A DNA stretch of 64,000 bases, from NCBI RefSeq assembly GCF_014651875.1, contig NZ_BMXS01000008.1, forward strand, positions 99,363 through 163,362, read 5' to 3'. The DNA comes from Litchfieldella qijiaojingensis (lineage in GTDB: Bacteria; Pseudomonadota; Gammaproteobacteria; Pseudomonadales; Halomonadaceae). Below the pieces are notes generated by a model. The model ran no database searches, was not told the DNA's origin, and saw only the letters and a program-made list of their open reading frames with translations. The position numbers and the translations under genes are program-made. This document shows, in pieces, positions 1 through 7,328 of the stretch. The number at the start of each line of letters is the position of its first letter. The stretch's first letter is position 1.

Positions 1-100
1 AGATCCAGCCTTCTTCCGGCGACTTTTCAAGCGCCAGGTAGGCATCACTCCCGGCGCACACCGACGAAAATTCAATGTGCCCGGCAGCGAGCAATCTCAC
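1..100 (-). other. possible open frame running off the window edge
   Basis: The minus strand is open from a tandem TGA just upstream (about 131-136) to the window edge. It reads a plausible amphipathic peptide that includes AYLALEKSPEEGW. The only candidate start is GTG at 98-100, with a poor ribosome site. I recognise no family. It may be the 5' end of a gene lying mostly outside the window, a remnant, or chance. Confidence 0.2.
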
Positions 101-206
101 TAGCCTGAAAACCAACGCTGGATCATCGTGTCATCATTCAAGCACTTGCCTTTCCATGAACTGATCAGGAGGTGAGGTGCCCACGATGTGGCACTGGCTA
201 TTTGGC

Positions 207-728
207 TTATTCCGCAGCCGACACCATTTCCCCTTCCAGGACGAAGTTGCGATCGGTCTTTGATGGGAATTCGAGATGAAGCTTGCCAGCCCCCTCGAGT
301 CCCTCGAATTTTCCGGTGCCGCCAATCACTTCCCACAACCCATTGTTGATCAACATTGGGTTGCCATCCGGGCCTGGGGCGAATACGGCACGCAAAAGCC
401 ACTTCACATAGGCGATATCATCGCCTGAGGCGGTAAACACCAGATAACCGCTCGCATCACCGTCCATGCCGGGTACGACGTCATGCATGCCGTATTCCGT
501 GACAGTCGTTTCCGCGAGCGGGCCACTTCCCGTCGCTTCGCCCTCACGCATGACCATCTGGACAAACCGACCGCTGCCATCGCCAAAATCATGGCGTATC
601 TCTTCTTTTGGCATTACCACGGCTTCAACCTTGACCGGCTCGGCAACCGCTGCGGAGACAGTTGCTCCAAAGCATGCCGCCAGAACAATGGTTTTCGTCA
701 AACCCTGTGTCAAACTACAACGTTTCAT
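207..728 (-). CDS. secreted small protein, allene-oxide-cyclase/barrel-like (uncertain)
   Basis: The 173-residue product starts MKRCSLTQ at 728, preceded by an AGAGGG ribosome site. A longer frame upstream begins without one. Residues 1 to about 30 form a signal peptide (basic start, hydrophobic core, AVAEP cleavage region), so export to the periplasm or beyond is expected. The mature part is rich in beta-prone stretches and ends with a GGTGKFEGLEGAG turn. That turn resembles dirigent, allene-oxide-cyclase-like and related eight-stranded barrel proteins of unknown bacterial function. No catalytic residues are evident. The gene is monocistronic, with an AT-rich upstream region carrying a dyad. 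The family assignment is tentative. Confidence 0.55.
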   Translation of the reverse strand: MKRCSLTQGLTKTIVLAACFGATVSAAVAEPVKVEAVVMPKEEIRHDFGDGSGRFVQMVMREGEATGSGPLAETTVTEYGMHDVVPGMDGDASGYLVFTASGDDIAYVKWLLRAVFAPGPDGNPMLINNGLWEVIGGTGKFEGLEGAGKLHLEFPSKTDRNFVLEGEMVSAAE

Positions 729-769
729 GGTTCTGCCCTCTTTTTTTAAGACACGCCGACGTAAACCGC

Positions 770-802
770 CTAACAGTATGTTAGACAGGTTCTGACAACA
801 TA
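770..802 (-). promoter_or_regulatory. candidate promoter with overlapping dyad
   Basis: On the minus strand TTGTCA (798-793) lies 17 bases before TGTTAG (775-770), upstream of the secreted-protein gene that starts at 728. The -35 match is good and the -10 match is weak. TATGTT (777-782) and AACATA (797-802) form inverted arms around the region, so an operator is possible. Confidence 0.25.
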
Positions 803-1030
803 GAACCAAATAAGATATTCACAGAATAACAAAAAAATCACAACAGACTGATTTACATATTATTTATCGAAAAACCACACACCACATCAATGACTTATTT
901 AAGCAATCTTTATTCTTCTTTACCACATATCGGCCCAATAAAGCCTGAGGAAAATCAATCTTCACCATTCGATCGACAAGCCCCCTTGTCCCCTCTTTTT
1001 TCCTATACGAGTCACATCATATTGACATAA
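803..1030. other. AT-rich intergenic stretch
   Basis: This spacer is clearly lower in GC than the surrounding DNA, with runs of A and T, and carries no convincing reading frame on either strand. With the adjacent MITE-like element and the unannotated 1172-1315 it fills the gap between the secreted-protein gene and the K+ channel gene. I see nothing else in it. Confidence 0.5.
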
Positions 1031-1171
1031 GGAAACACTGATTTATTGCTGCGCTCGATATCTTGACTGCCGGCGGTGCTCAGAATCCTCATTTAACACC
1101 GCGTAAACTCCGGATCTTGCGCTCCGGCGGCAGCCAACCTCTCATCGCTCGCGACATAAATCAGCGTTTCC
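1031..1171. repeat. MITE-like element with terminal inverted repeats
   Basis: The left end GGAAACACTGATTTAT (1031-1046) is matched in inverse by ATAAATCAGCGTTTCC (1156-1171), 15 of 16 positions. The inversion continues imperfectly inward (ACTGCCGGCGG against the inverse of CCGGCGGCAGCC), around a central TTTA/TAAA dyad. ATAA occurs on both flanks (1027-1030 and 1172-1175), as expected for a 4-bp target duplication. The roughly 141-bp length and lack of coding capacity fit a non-autonomous derivative of an IS. The parent IS family cannot be named from this alone. Confidence 0.6.
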
Positions 1172-1315
1172 ATAAAGATGCACTCCCGCTACAAACGTGA
1201 AAAAAGAGCCCCCGCCTTTCAAACCGGAAAACGATCCAGGCTTATTTCTTTCAACACTCTGTGAAAAAAGCCGGTCATGACAAAGCACTCGCGATACTAT
1301 TGGCAGCGATGACCG

Positions 1316-2440
1316 CTACACGGATGTCGCTGCATTGGCCTGATGAACACAGCGCTCGATGTCCTGGGTGGTAGGCACATACTCTTCCCGTACCATCAGG
1401 ATCAGCGCGCTGGCGTTGAACCGATGGTCATGGGCCGGGTGACAGATTACCTGCCCGTCTTCATCTGCCACATAAGCCATGAGAGTGCCCATGCCAGCCG
1501 CCATGAGCCTGCAGGTCACATCGGACCATATGGCACCCTCCAATTTCACGGGATAGCGCATGGCATGGTCGTCGCAGTGGGTGAACAGATTTTCCAGAAT
1601 CTTTTCCGCTCCCGGCGCCACCAAGGAGCGAACCAGCATTTCCGGATAGGCACGGATAGGACGCAGGCTGGTGCTGGCACCGGCCTGCTCGAACCGGTTG
1701 CGACTGTCCTCATGGACGCACTCGGCGACGGTGTAAGGCATGGCCCCATGGCACAAGTCTCGCAGTTGCGTCAGCACATCCAGCGTGATGCTATCGGATA
1801 TCCGGCTATACTCGTCCCGAGCCAGAACGATGATCGCCCTGGCATGCTCCGGCATGACAGCCTTGAGCGCTTGCGGGTCGGAGGGTTCGCCATGGTAATG
1901 GACCACGCCCATTTCGCGTAGATTCTCGGGTAGCCCCTCCGGAAACGCATCGGTCAGGATTTGCACCGGCGTGTCTTCGAGCTGCTCGGTGGCACGCAGT
2001 TGCGTCACCAGCCGTTCGAAGTAGACAGCAGGGTTGTTGTTGGGACTGTTGACGATCAGTACATGACCTTTCATCTGCCACCTCCAGCGGCCCTTGATCA
2101 TGGATTCTTTGCGTTTGAGGCGGTAGTCGATGTAGTCGCTGGCCAACTGGGCCAGCAGGGTAATACCGACAACGTAGAGCAACGCCACCGTAGCGGCACG
2201 GCCAAGCGGCGTGACCGCCGAATGATCGCCGTAGCCAACCGTGGTCATGGTGGTTAGCGTAAGCCAAAGTGCGTCCCCCCAGCCCATGGCTTCGAGGGTC
2301 ACCATCGCGAGGGTATGCAGGACGATGAGCACCAGCAGCCAATAAAAGGCGCGGCGTAGACGCGCACGCATGTTGATATCCAGCCGCTGTGAGATCTGTT
2401 TGCGGGATTGGCGGCGGCGCAGTACACGAAGTAGAAGCAT
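1316..2440 (-). CDS. two-TM potassium channel with RCK/TrkA-N domain
   Basis: This 374-residue product is a K+ channel subunit of the Kch/MthK type in the inner membrane. A basic N-terminus (1-30) is followed by TM1 (about 31-48), a pore helix, the K+ selectivity filter TVGYGD (67-72) and TM2 (about 81-100). From about residue 125 a cytosolic RCK/TrkA-N fold begins with GHVLIVNS. It would gate the pore in response to a nucleotide or ion. No voltage-sensor helices are present. The frame opens with GTG-ATG, and I chose the ATG at 2440. Roles in K+ homeostasis under osmotic stress are inferred from the family. Confidence 0.85.
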   Translation of the reverse strand: MLLLRVLRRRQSRKQISQRLDINMRARLRRAFYWLLVLIVLHTLAMVTLEAMGWGDALWLTLTTMTTVGYGDHSAVTPLGRAATVALLYVVGITLLAQLASDYIDYRLKRKESMIKGRWRWQMKGHVLIVNSPNNNPAVYFERLVTQLRATEQLEDTPVQILTDAFPEGLPENLREMGVVHYHGEPSDPQALKAVMPEHARAIIVLARDEYSRISDSITLDVLTQLRDLCHGAMPYTVAECVHEDSRNRFEQAGASTSLRPIRAYPEMLVRSLVAPGAEKILENLFTHCDDHAMRYPVKLEGAIWSDVTCRLMAAGMGTLMAYVADEDGQVICHPAHDHRFNASALILMVREEYVPTTQDIERCVHQANAATSV

Positions 2441-2652
2441 CACGAACGCACCCTGAAGGATGCTAAAACTCCCATCGAATGAACAGGCAATTGGGCAGGA
2501 ATGCTACTCCACCTGGTTGTCGGACGCCAATATGGGACAGTCATGGCGCGCCACAACCTGCCGGCCTCACATAGGATTTGCTTCCGCTACACTGGAAACC
2601 ACCATAGCGGGCTGCGTTTCATCTCAACACCTGGAATCAAGGAGAGAACATC

Positions 2653-2877
2653 ATGGCAACCAAGCAAGAGCGAGACATCGAGAAGGGATACCCGAAAGCT
2701 GACTTCGTGGCAAAGCTCAGACGCCTGGCGGACGCTATCGAGGAAGGGAAGCGCTTCGAGATACAGATTGCCGGTGAACGTATCTATATCCCTGTCCGTG
2801 CTGAATTCACCGTCGAACACGAACGGTCCGACGATGAAGAGGAGATAGAGTTTCAGATCAAGTGGAGAAGAAAGTAA
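2653..2877 (+). CDS. amphi-Trp domain-containing protein
   Basis: This small 74-residue protein resembles the amphi-Trp family, named for a conserved amphipathic segment with a C-terminal tryptophan (here FQIKWRRK). It has a helical N-half (DFVAKLRRLADAIEEGKRFEI) and a beta-rich C-half with an acidic stretch (RSDDEEEIEF). There is no signal peptide or membrane helix. The molecular function of the family is unknown. The start has a strong ribosome site (AAGGAGAG), and a perfect hairpin overlaps the stop. Confidence 0.75.
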   Translation: MATKQERDIEKGYPKADFVAKLRRLADAIEEGKRFEIQIAGERIYIPVRAEFTVEHERSDDEEEIEFQIKWRRK

Positions 2878-2897
2878 GCGGCGAATGAACCGCTTAC
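2874..2897. terminator. hairpin between convergent genes
   Basis: GTAAGCGG and CCGCTTAC form a perfect 8-bp stem around an 8-base loop, and the stem includes the stop codon of the amphi-Trp gene. There is no clear U-tract. It lies between two convergent genes and may serve both. Confidence 0.5.
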
Positions 2898-2912
2898 CAA
2901 GAGAGAACATCG

Positions 2913-3518
2913 TTATAGTTCGCGCCCCAGTATCACACGGCAAATATCGATGAAGTTGCGTGCCTCGGGAAGCTGCTGTCTCAGGTCCATCGACAAGGCG
3001 CGGCCTACGTCGGAAGCCGAGACTACCCCTCGAATATGCTTCTGTTGATGTTGATCGTGATCCGTTATCAATAGGTGCTGATCACCAAACGCCATGAGGG
3101 CTTCGACCAAATCACCGACAGTCAGAACATCCAAGTACGAGAGCGACAACGTGCGCAGGTCTCGGTATGGCGTCAGCACCATGCCAACAGTGACCTCCTG
3201 GCGAGGAATGTCGAAGCGCTGCATGGCCTGCGTGATACGACGCCCGCCGAGTAGCTCCCGGGCATTGATAATACCGCTGCAAAGCCCTGCTGCATCCACG
3301 ACCAGCAATAACCTCACGCCGTTACATTGCATGATTGCCCGTGCCACGGAGGTAGGTGTTTCCTCCGTTACGGTCTGTGCGCGGACCACCGTGAAATCGG
3401 TCAACAGGGCCCGAGCAGGGCTGTCCATGTCAAGTGCAGGAATCCCAGAGGGAGTACTGATGGGGAGACTCTGCTGCTGGGATTCAAGCGACAGGGGTCT
3501 GTGTACCGTAGTCGGCAT
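2913..3518 (-). CDS. tandem CBS-domain protein
   Basis: The product is 201 residues from the ATG at 3518, which has a GAGG ribosome site, so I prefer it to the longer upstream frame. After a polar N-terminus of about 35 residues come two CBS motifs: roughly 40-105 (VRAQTVTEETPTSVARAIM through GIINARELLGG) and roughly 125-195 (ending GVVSASDVGRALS). CBS pairs bind adenosyl nucleotides and regulate partner proteins. No catalytic or membrane domain is attached, so this is a stand-alone sensor or adaptor of unknown partner. Confidence 0.75.
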   Translation of the reverse strand: MPTTVHRPLSLESQQQSLPISTPSGIPALDMDSPARALLTDFTVVRAQTVTEETPTSVARAIMQCNGVRLLLVVDAAGLCSGIINARELLGGRRITQAMQRFDIPRQEVTVGMVLTPYRDLRTLSLSYLDVLTVGDLVEALMAFGDQHLLITDHDQHQQKHIRGVVSASDVGRALSMDLRQQLPEARNFIDICRVILGREL

Positions 3519-3686
3519 GGCATACCTCACTGATCCTGAGTCCGGCCGAAGGATTTCCGCCGGCTTGTGAATGAGTCCCATGAGTGCCATGCCTACCTTA
3601 AGAGAGCCTTAAGGGAGCGTTTCCGCTGTGGTGCAGCGATAGAATATTTCCGACAATATGCGGGAGCAGCCAGTGGGATAGCGGCG

Positions 3687-4301
3687 TCAGCGCTCTTCCA
3701 CGCTCTCGTCAGGTTTATAGAAGAGGAACTCGCCTGCCTCGGCTGTCTTGAGGTATTCCGCCGCCCAGTCGGGGGTGACGTCGCGATGATGGAAATACAA
3801 TGCGCCATCGGTGCGGTCCGTCAGTTGCCCGTTGAGCGCTTTCCGTGCAATCTCCTTGGCAATCACGTAGGACTCCTCTTCCTCTGCGATATCCGGACGG
3901 CCATCGCACCACCACGAGAACTGGCACGTCCCCTCCTCGGAGCCCTGCATGACAACGCCACAAACCGTATCTGGAAATATCTCGTTACCTAGTCGGTTCA
4001 TGACGACATTGGCAACGGCTTCCATATCGGCAACCTCCTCCCCCCTGGCTTCCCAATAGATGGTGCGTGCCAAACAGGTGATCGCATTGTCCAATGGCGC
4101 TTCACCCTGCGGATCGACCGCCTGCGCTTCAGGCCCTGTGATGATCTCGGCGGGAGTCGGTGCCGCATCGTCCACGACGTTCTGCTCCAACTCCTCCGCC
4201 TTGCTCTCCGCGGCTTCCGCCTGCTGCTCCTGCTCAGCCGCCACCGTCTGGTTTAGGACAAGGATTGTCGCGAGGCAGAACGCTATCCAAAACTGGCGCA
4301 T
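3687..4301 (-). CDS. cell wall hydrolase, SleB/CwlJ family
   Basis: The 204-residue product starts at the ATG at 4301 behind AGAGG. A signal peptide (1-22) is followed by a Glu/Ala-rich linker to about residue 70. The hydrolase domain then begins with the hallmark CLARTIYWEARGE, in which the glutamate is the presumed catalytic residue, and continues through VANVVMNRLGN, CQFSWWCDG and ALYFHH. In spore formers the family cleaves cortex peptidoglycan. In non-sporulating proteobacteria it is a periplasmic peptidoglycan-acting enzyme of unclear role. The hydrolase core appears intact. Confidence 0.82.
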   Translation of the reverse strand: MRQFWIAFCLATILVLNQTVAAEQEQQAEAAESKAEELEQNVVDDAAPTPAEIITGPEAQAVDPQGEAPLDNAITCLARTIYWEARGEEVADMEAVANVVMNRLGNEIFPDTVCGVVMQGSEEGTCQFSWWCDGRPDIAEEEESYVIAKEIARKALNGQLTDRTDGALYFHHRDVTPDWAAEYLKTAEAGEFLFYKPDESVEER

Positions 4302-4478
4302 GGTCAAGCCTCTGGATGAACAAACCTGCCCGCGCCAGTGTGATACGTTCGACGAATCCTTCCCGTCATATACGAGAAAGCGGTCTGAGCACCTGCTTGG
4401 GCGACAGCCATCAACATGCTTGATCAGTATGGACGGAGTTGCCTTCGTCCACACTGGTTGGCACAAGGGCCCAAGCCA

Positions 4479-4640
4479 TCAACCTGCCTGGATGGCGACC
4501 TTGAGCACACCGTCGCGCTGGTGCGAGAACAGGTCGTAGGCGCTGCCGATGTCTTCCAAGTGGTAACGGTGAGTGACCATCGGGCCGAGGTCGACACGAC
4601 CGGAGGCGATGACTTGCATCAGGCGCCGCGCAGCCGGGCA
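4479..4640 (-). pseudogene. 3' remnant of a zinc-dependent alcohol dehydrogenase gene
   Basis: The frame reads [20 protein letters not shown] followed by [16 protein letters not shown] and [11 protein letters not shown]. This is the C-terminal end (about the last 50 residues) of a medium-chain Zn-dependent dehydrogenase. The nucleotide-binding and zinc-binding parts are absent. Upstream, the sequence switches directly and out of frame into glutamine synthetase. It cannot encode a working enzyme. Confidence 0.75.
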
Positions 4641-5153
4641 CCAGCCGCCGATAAGAGTTCGAGCTCGGCGCGCATAGCGCCATGAGACTGGCGGCATGCT
4701 CGAGCAATCCGCCGATATAGTATCGACCCAACTCGCTGAGGTCGGCGTATTCGCCGCGTGAATAGAAGAGATTCATTCCTCCCTTCCATAGGCTCTGGTG
4801 GACATGCATCCCCGATCCGTTATCCATATAGATAGGCTTGGGCATGAACGTCGCAGCCTTGTCGTATTGGCGTGCGACGTTCTTGACAACATATTTGTAT
4901 TTCATGATGTTGTCGGCCGTCCGCACAAGTGTGTCGTAGCGGATATCGATCTCACCCTGGCCACCAGTACCGACTTCATGATGGTGTACTTCGGCCGGAA
5001 CCCCGATTTCACGCATCACGCGCATCATCTTCGTGCGCAGATTCTGGAGGCTGTCCATGGGCGGAGCCGGGAAATAGCCCTCCTTGTAGCGTGGCTTGTA
5101 ACCCAGATTGGGATGCTCATCGCGCCCGGAATTCCAAAAACCCTCCCGGGAAT
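4633..5153 (-). pseudogene. internal fragment of a glutamine synthetase-type gene
   Basis: About 173 codons read as the catalytic core of a glutamine synthetase: [46 protein letters not shown] (metal and substrate loop), [19 protein letters not shown] (ATP and metal site) and NSYRRLVPG. The N-terminal beta-grasp part and the last third, including the adenylylation loop, are missing. At about 4633-4640 the reading switches, in another frame, to an alcohol dehydrogenase tail. It is a truncated pseudogene. The open frame through it is fortuitous and overlaps the end of the crotonase gene. Confidence 0.8.
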
Positions 5154-5294
5154 CTAAGCGCGCCATCTGACGCTGCCTGAACAAGGTCCCAGCCCTATCG
5201 CGACAATACGGTGGTTGAACGCCACCAGTCCCTGTTCGGTCAGCTTGCCAATAGCGATCGTAATGGTGGTCGTCGGCCATCTTGCCGCAAGCGA

Positions 5295-5326
5295 CACCGG
5301 CAGTGACGCTACCATCACTGCCGGTG
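5295..5326 (-). terminator. hairpin downstream of the enoyl-CoA hydratase gene
   Basis: CACCGGCAGTGA and TCACTGCCGGTG form a perfect 12-bp stem with an 8-base loop, 17 bases past the crotonase stop. No U-tract follows, so it may act with Rho or as an mRNA 3' stabiliser. Confidence 0.5.
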
Positions 5327-5342
5327 CCTCCTTGCCAGCGGC

Positions 5343-6116
5343 TTAGAAGTTCGCCTTGCGCTTTTCGAGGAAAGCGCTCATTCCCTCGCACTGCTCGTCG
5401 CCAGCGAAGCCCAGCGCAAACAAGCTGGTTTCCAGCGCCAGGGCACTGTCGAGGTCTTGATTCTGGCCGTAGTGGATGGCTTGCTTGGCAGCGCGCACGG
5501 CGTTGGGACCATTGCCGGCGAGCTGCTGGGTCAGTTCTTCGGCCACCGATTCGAGCTCGTTTTGAGGTACCACACGGTTGACCAGGCCAATACGCAGGGC
5601 CTCGTTGGCGTCGATCTTGCGGCCAGTGGTGATCAGGTCGAGTGCCATGGCGGGTCCAACACGGCGCGGCAGACGCTGTGTGCCACCGAAGCCGGGGATC
5701 ACGCCGAGCCCGACCTCAGGCTGACCGAAGACGGCATTGTCACTAGCAACCGCCCAGTCACAGGCCAGGGCCAGTTCACAGCCACCACCCAGACAGAAGC
5801 CATTGACCAGTGCCACCACCGGCACCGGTAAACGTTCCAGACGCTTGAAGGTGGCCAAGGCCTGGCTGGCGAACTGACGGGCCTGTTCCGGCGTCTTGTC
5901 GCGCATCTCGGCGATGTCAGCACCGGCGACGAAGGACTTCTCGCCGGCACCGGTGATCAATACCGCGCGTAAGTCGCTACGCCCTTCCAGTTCGGCCAAC
6001 ACCGCATCCAGTTCGACCAGCAGGCCGGTATTCAACGCATTGAGTGCCTTGGGGCGATTCAGGGTCAAGCGCATGACACCGGCGCTACCCCGGGTTTCGA
6101 TCAGTTTGTCGCTCAT
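5343..6116 (-). CDS. enoyl-CoA hydratase / 3-hydroxybutyryl-CoA dehydratase (crotonase family)
   Basis: This 257-residue crotonase-fold enzyme would hydrate trans-2-enoyl-CoA in beta-oxidation or C4 acyl-CoA metabolism. The oxyanion-hole segment [12 protein letters not shown], the catalytic glutamate E114 in [11 protein letters not shown], and the second glutamate E134 in [19 protein letters not shown] are all present. The 20-residue spacing matches active hydratases. The length is typical of a monofunctional enzyme, and a strong AGGAGG ribosome site precedes the ATG. The next gene upstream on the same strand is 3-hydroxyacyl-CoA dehydrogenase, supporting consecutive steps. A REP-like cluster separates the two. 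Confidence 0.88.
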   Translation of the reverse strand: MSDKLIETRGSAGVMRLTLNRPKALNALNTGLLVELDAVLAELEGRSDLRAVLITGAGEKSFVAGADIAEMRDKTPEQARQFASQALATFKRLERLPVPVVALVNGFCLGGGCELALACDWAVASDNAVFGQPEVGLGVIPGFGGTQRLPRRVGPAMALDLITTGRKIDANEALRIGLVNRVVPQNELESVAEELTQQLAGNGPNAVRAAKQAIHYGQNQDLDSALALETSLFALGFAGDEQCEGMSAFLEKRKANF

Positions 6117-6221
6117 GGTGGCTCCTCCTGAGATGGAATGGACAGTCCTGACACAACCTATCGATCGCTTGGTTGGGCGGCAATCCTCTCTTTGGTCATG
6201 TTGGCTGGTTGCCCAGCCTCA

Positions 6222-6365
6222 TCGCGCAGCGAAGCTGCGCTCCCACCACCCCCTGCAGGGCCCATGACACCTCGTGGGAGCGCAGGTTTCCTGCGCGATC
6301 CGGCCGTCAGGCCGGTATCCCCAGGCGGCGCCGGCTCCAGCGCGCAGCGAAGCTGAGTTCCCACC
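6222..6365. repeat. REP/BIME-like palindrome cluster
   Basis: Three related units alternate in orientation: CGCGCAGCGAAGCTGCGC then TCCCACC (6222-6247), its inverse-type variant GTGGGAGCGCAGG then TTTCCTGCGCG (6274-6300), and CGCGCAGCGAAGCTGAG then TTCCCACC (6340-6365). Each unit folds on itself through GCGCAG/CTGCGC-type arms. A small CGGCC/GGCCG hairpin sits at 6301-6314. This is the layout of bacterial interspersed REP mosaics. It lies between two acyl-CoA genes of the same strand and may stabilise or attenuate the transcript. Confidence 0.75.
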
Positions 6366-6389
6366 AGAGATTTCCCAGGCCGCGGCAAC

Positions 6390-7238
6390 CTATTCGTAAA
6401 TATGGAAGCCGCGCCCACTCTTCCTCCCCAGATAGCCGGCATCCACCATGCGCTTGAGCAAAGGACAGGGGCGATACTTGGGATCGCCGAAGCCGTCCTG
6501 CAGTACTTCCATGATCGACAGGCAAACGTCCAGGCCAATCAGGTCGGCCAGCGCCAGCGGGCCCAAGGGGTGAGCGGCGCCGAGCTTCATCGCCTGATCG
6601 ATATCCTCGGCACTGGCGACTCCTTCCTGGAGCAGGAAGGCCGCTTCATTGATCATCGGCACCAACAGGCGGTTGACGGCAAAGCCCGGAGAATCGGCGA
6701 TGGCCACGGCGGTCTTGCCCAGTTCCTCGGCCAGCGCTTCGACCTTGGCCACGGTGGCATCCGAGGTCTGCTCGGCGCGGATAACTTCGACCAACTTGAG
6801 AATCGGCACCGGGTTGAAAAAGTGCATGCCCACCACCCGTTCTGGACGTTCGCTGACCGCGGCCAGGCGAGTCAACGATAGCGAAGAGGTGTTCGAGGCC
6901 AGAATGGTGTCCTGGTTCAGTGCGGAAAGGTCGCGGAACAGCGTCTCCTTGAGCTCCGGCTGTTCGGGCACCGCTTCGATGATCACCTCGCAGTCGCCCA
7001 ATGTCTCCAGCGAGGTGGTCTTGCCGAGCCGAGCCAGAGCCGCGCTACACTCGTCCTCGCTGAGTTTGTCCTTCTCGACCAGGCGCGCAAGCCCCTTGCC
7101 AATCTTGTCTTCGGCGCGCTCGAGTTGCGCCTCGGCAACGTCATAGAGCATGACCTGACGGCCACTGGAAACCAGCACCTGGGCGATGCCCTGTCCCATG
7201 GTACCGGCCCCCACTACGCCGATCGCCTTCTTGTCCAT
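6390..7238 (-). CDS. 3-hydroxybutyryl-CoA / 3-hydroxyacyl-CoA dehydrogenase
   Basis: The 282-residue product is the stand-alone, NAD(P)-dependent dehydrogenase of short-chain 3-hydroxyacyl-CoA (Hbd/PaaH type). The Rossmann motif GVVGAGTMGQGIAQ is at the N-terminus. The catalytic His139 lies in GMHFFNPV and its partner Glu151 follows in KLVEVIRAE, as in the family. The C-terminal helical domain (from about 190, GFAVNRLLVPMINEA) is complete. The ATG follows GGGAGAG. It lies upstream of the crotonase gene and probably shares a pathway with it: beta-oxidation, butyrate, phenylacetate, or feeding of polyhydroxyalkanoate metabolism. Confidence 0.88.
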   Translation of the reverse strand: MDKKAIGVVGAGTMGQGIAQVLVSSGRQVMLYDVAEAQLERAEDKIGKGLARLVEKDKLSEDECSAALARLGKTTSLETLGDCEVIIEAVPEQPELKETLFRDLSALNQDTILASNTSSLSLTRLAAVSERPERVVGMHFFNPVPILKLVEVIRAEQTSDATVAKVEALAEELGKTAVAIADSPGFAVNRLLVPMINEAAFLLQEGVASAEDIDQAMKLGAAHPLGPLALADLIGLDVCLSIMEVLQDGFGDPKYRPCPLLKRMVDAGYLGRKSGRGFHIYE

Positions 7239-7328
7239 CGCATCTCTCCCGTTTCAGCGAGTATCGAAAAGCGTCGGACATAAGGTGCACCTGCCGGGCG
7301 TCGACGTCCAGTACCAGCGGCCGAGAGG

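Noticed and set aside
4411..5391. A single 326-residue protein across the GS and ADH fragments
   Set aside because: GS similarity covers only the middle; the ends are out-of-frame readings of other sequences, so it is a chance open frame through a pseudogene.
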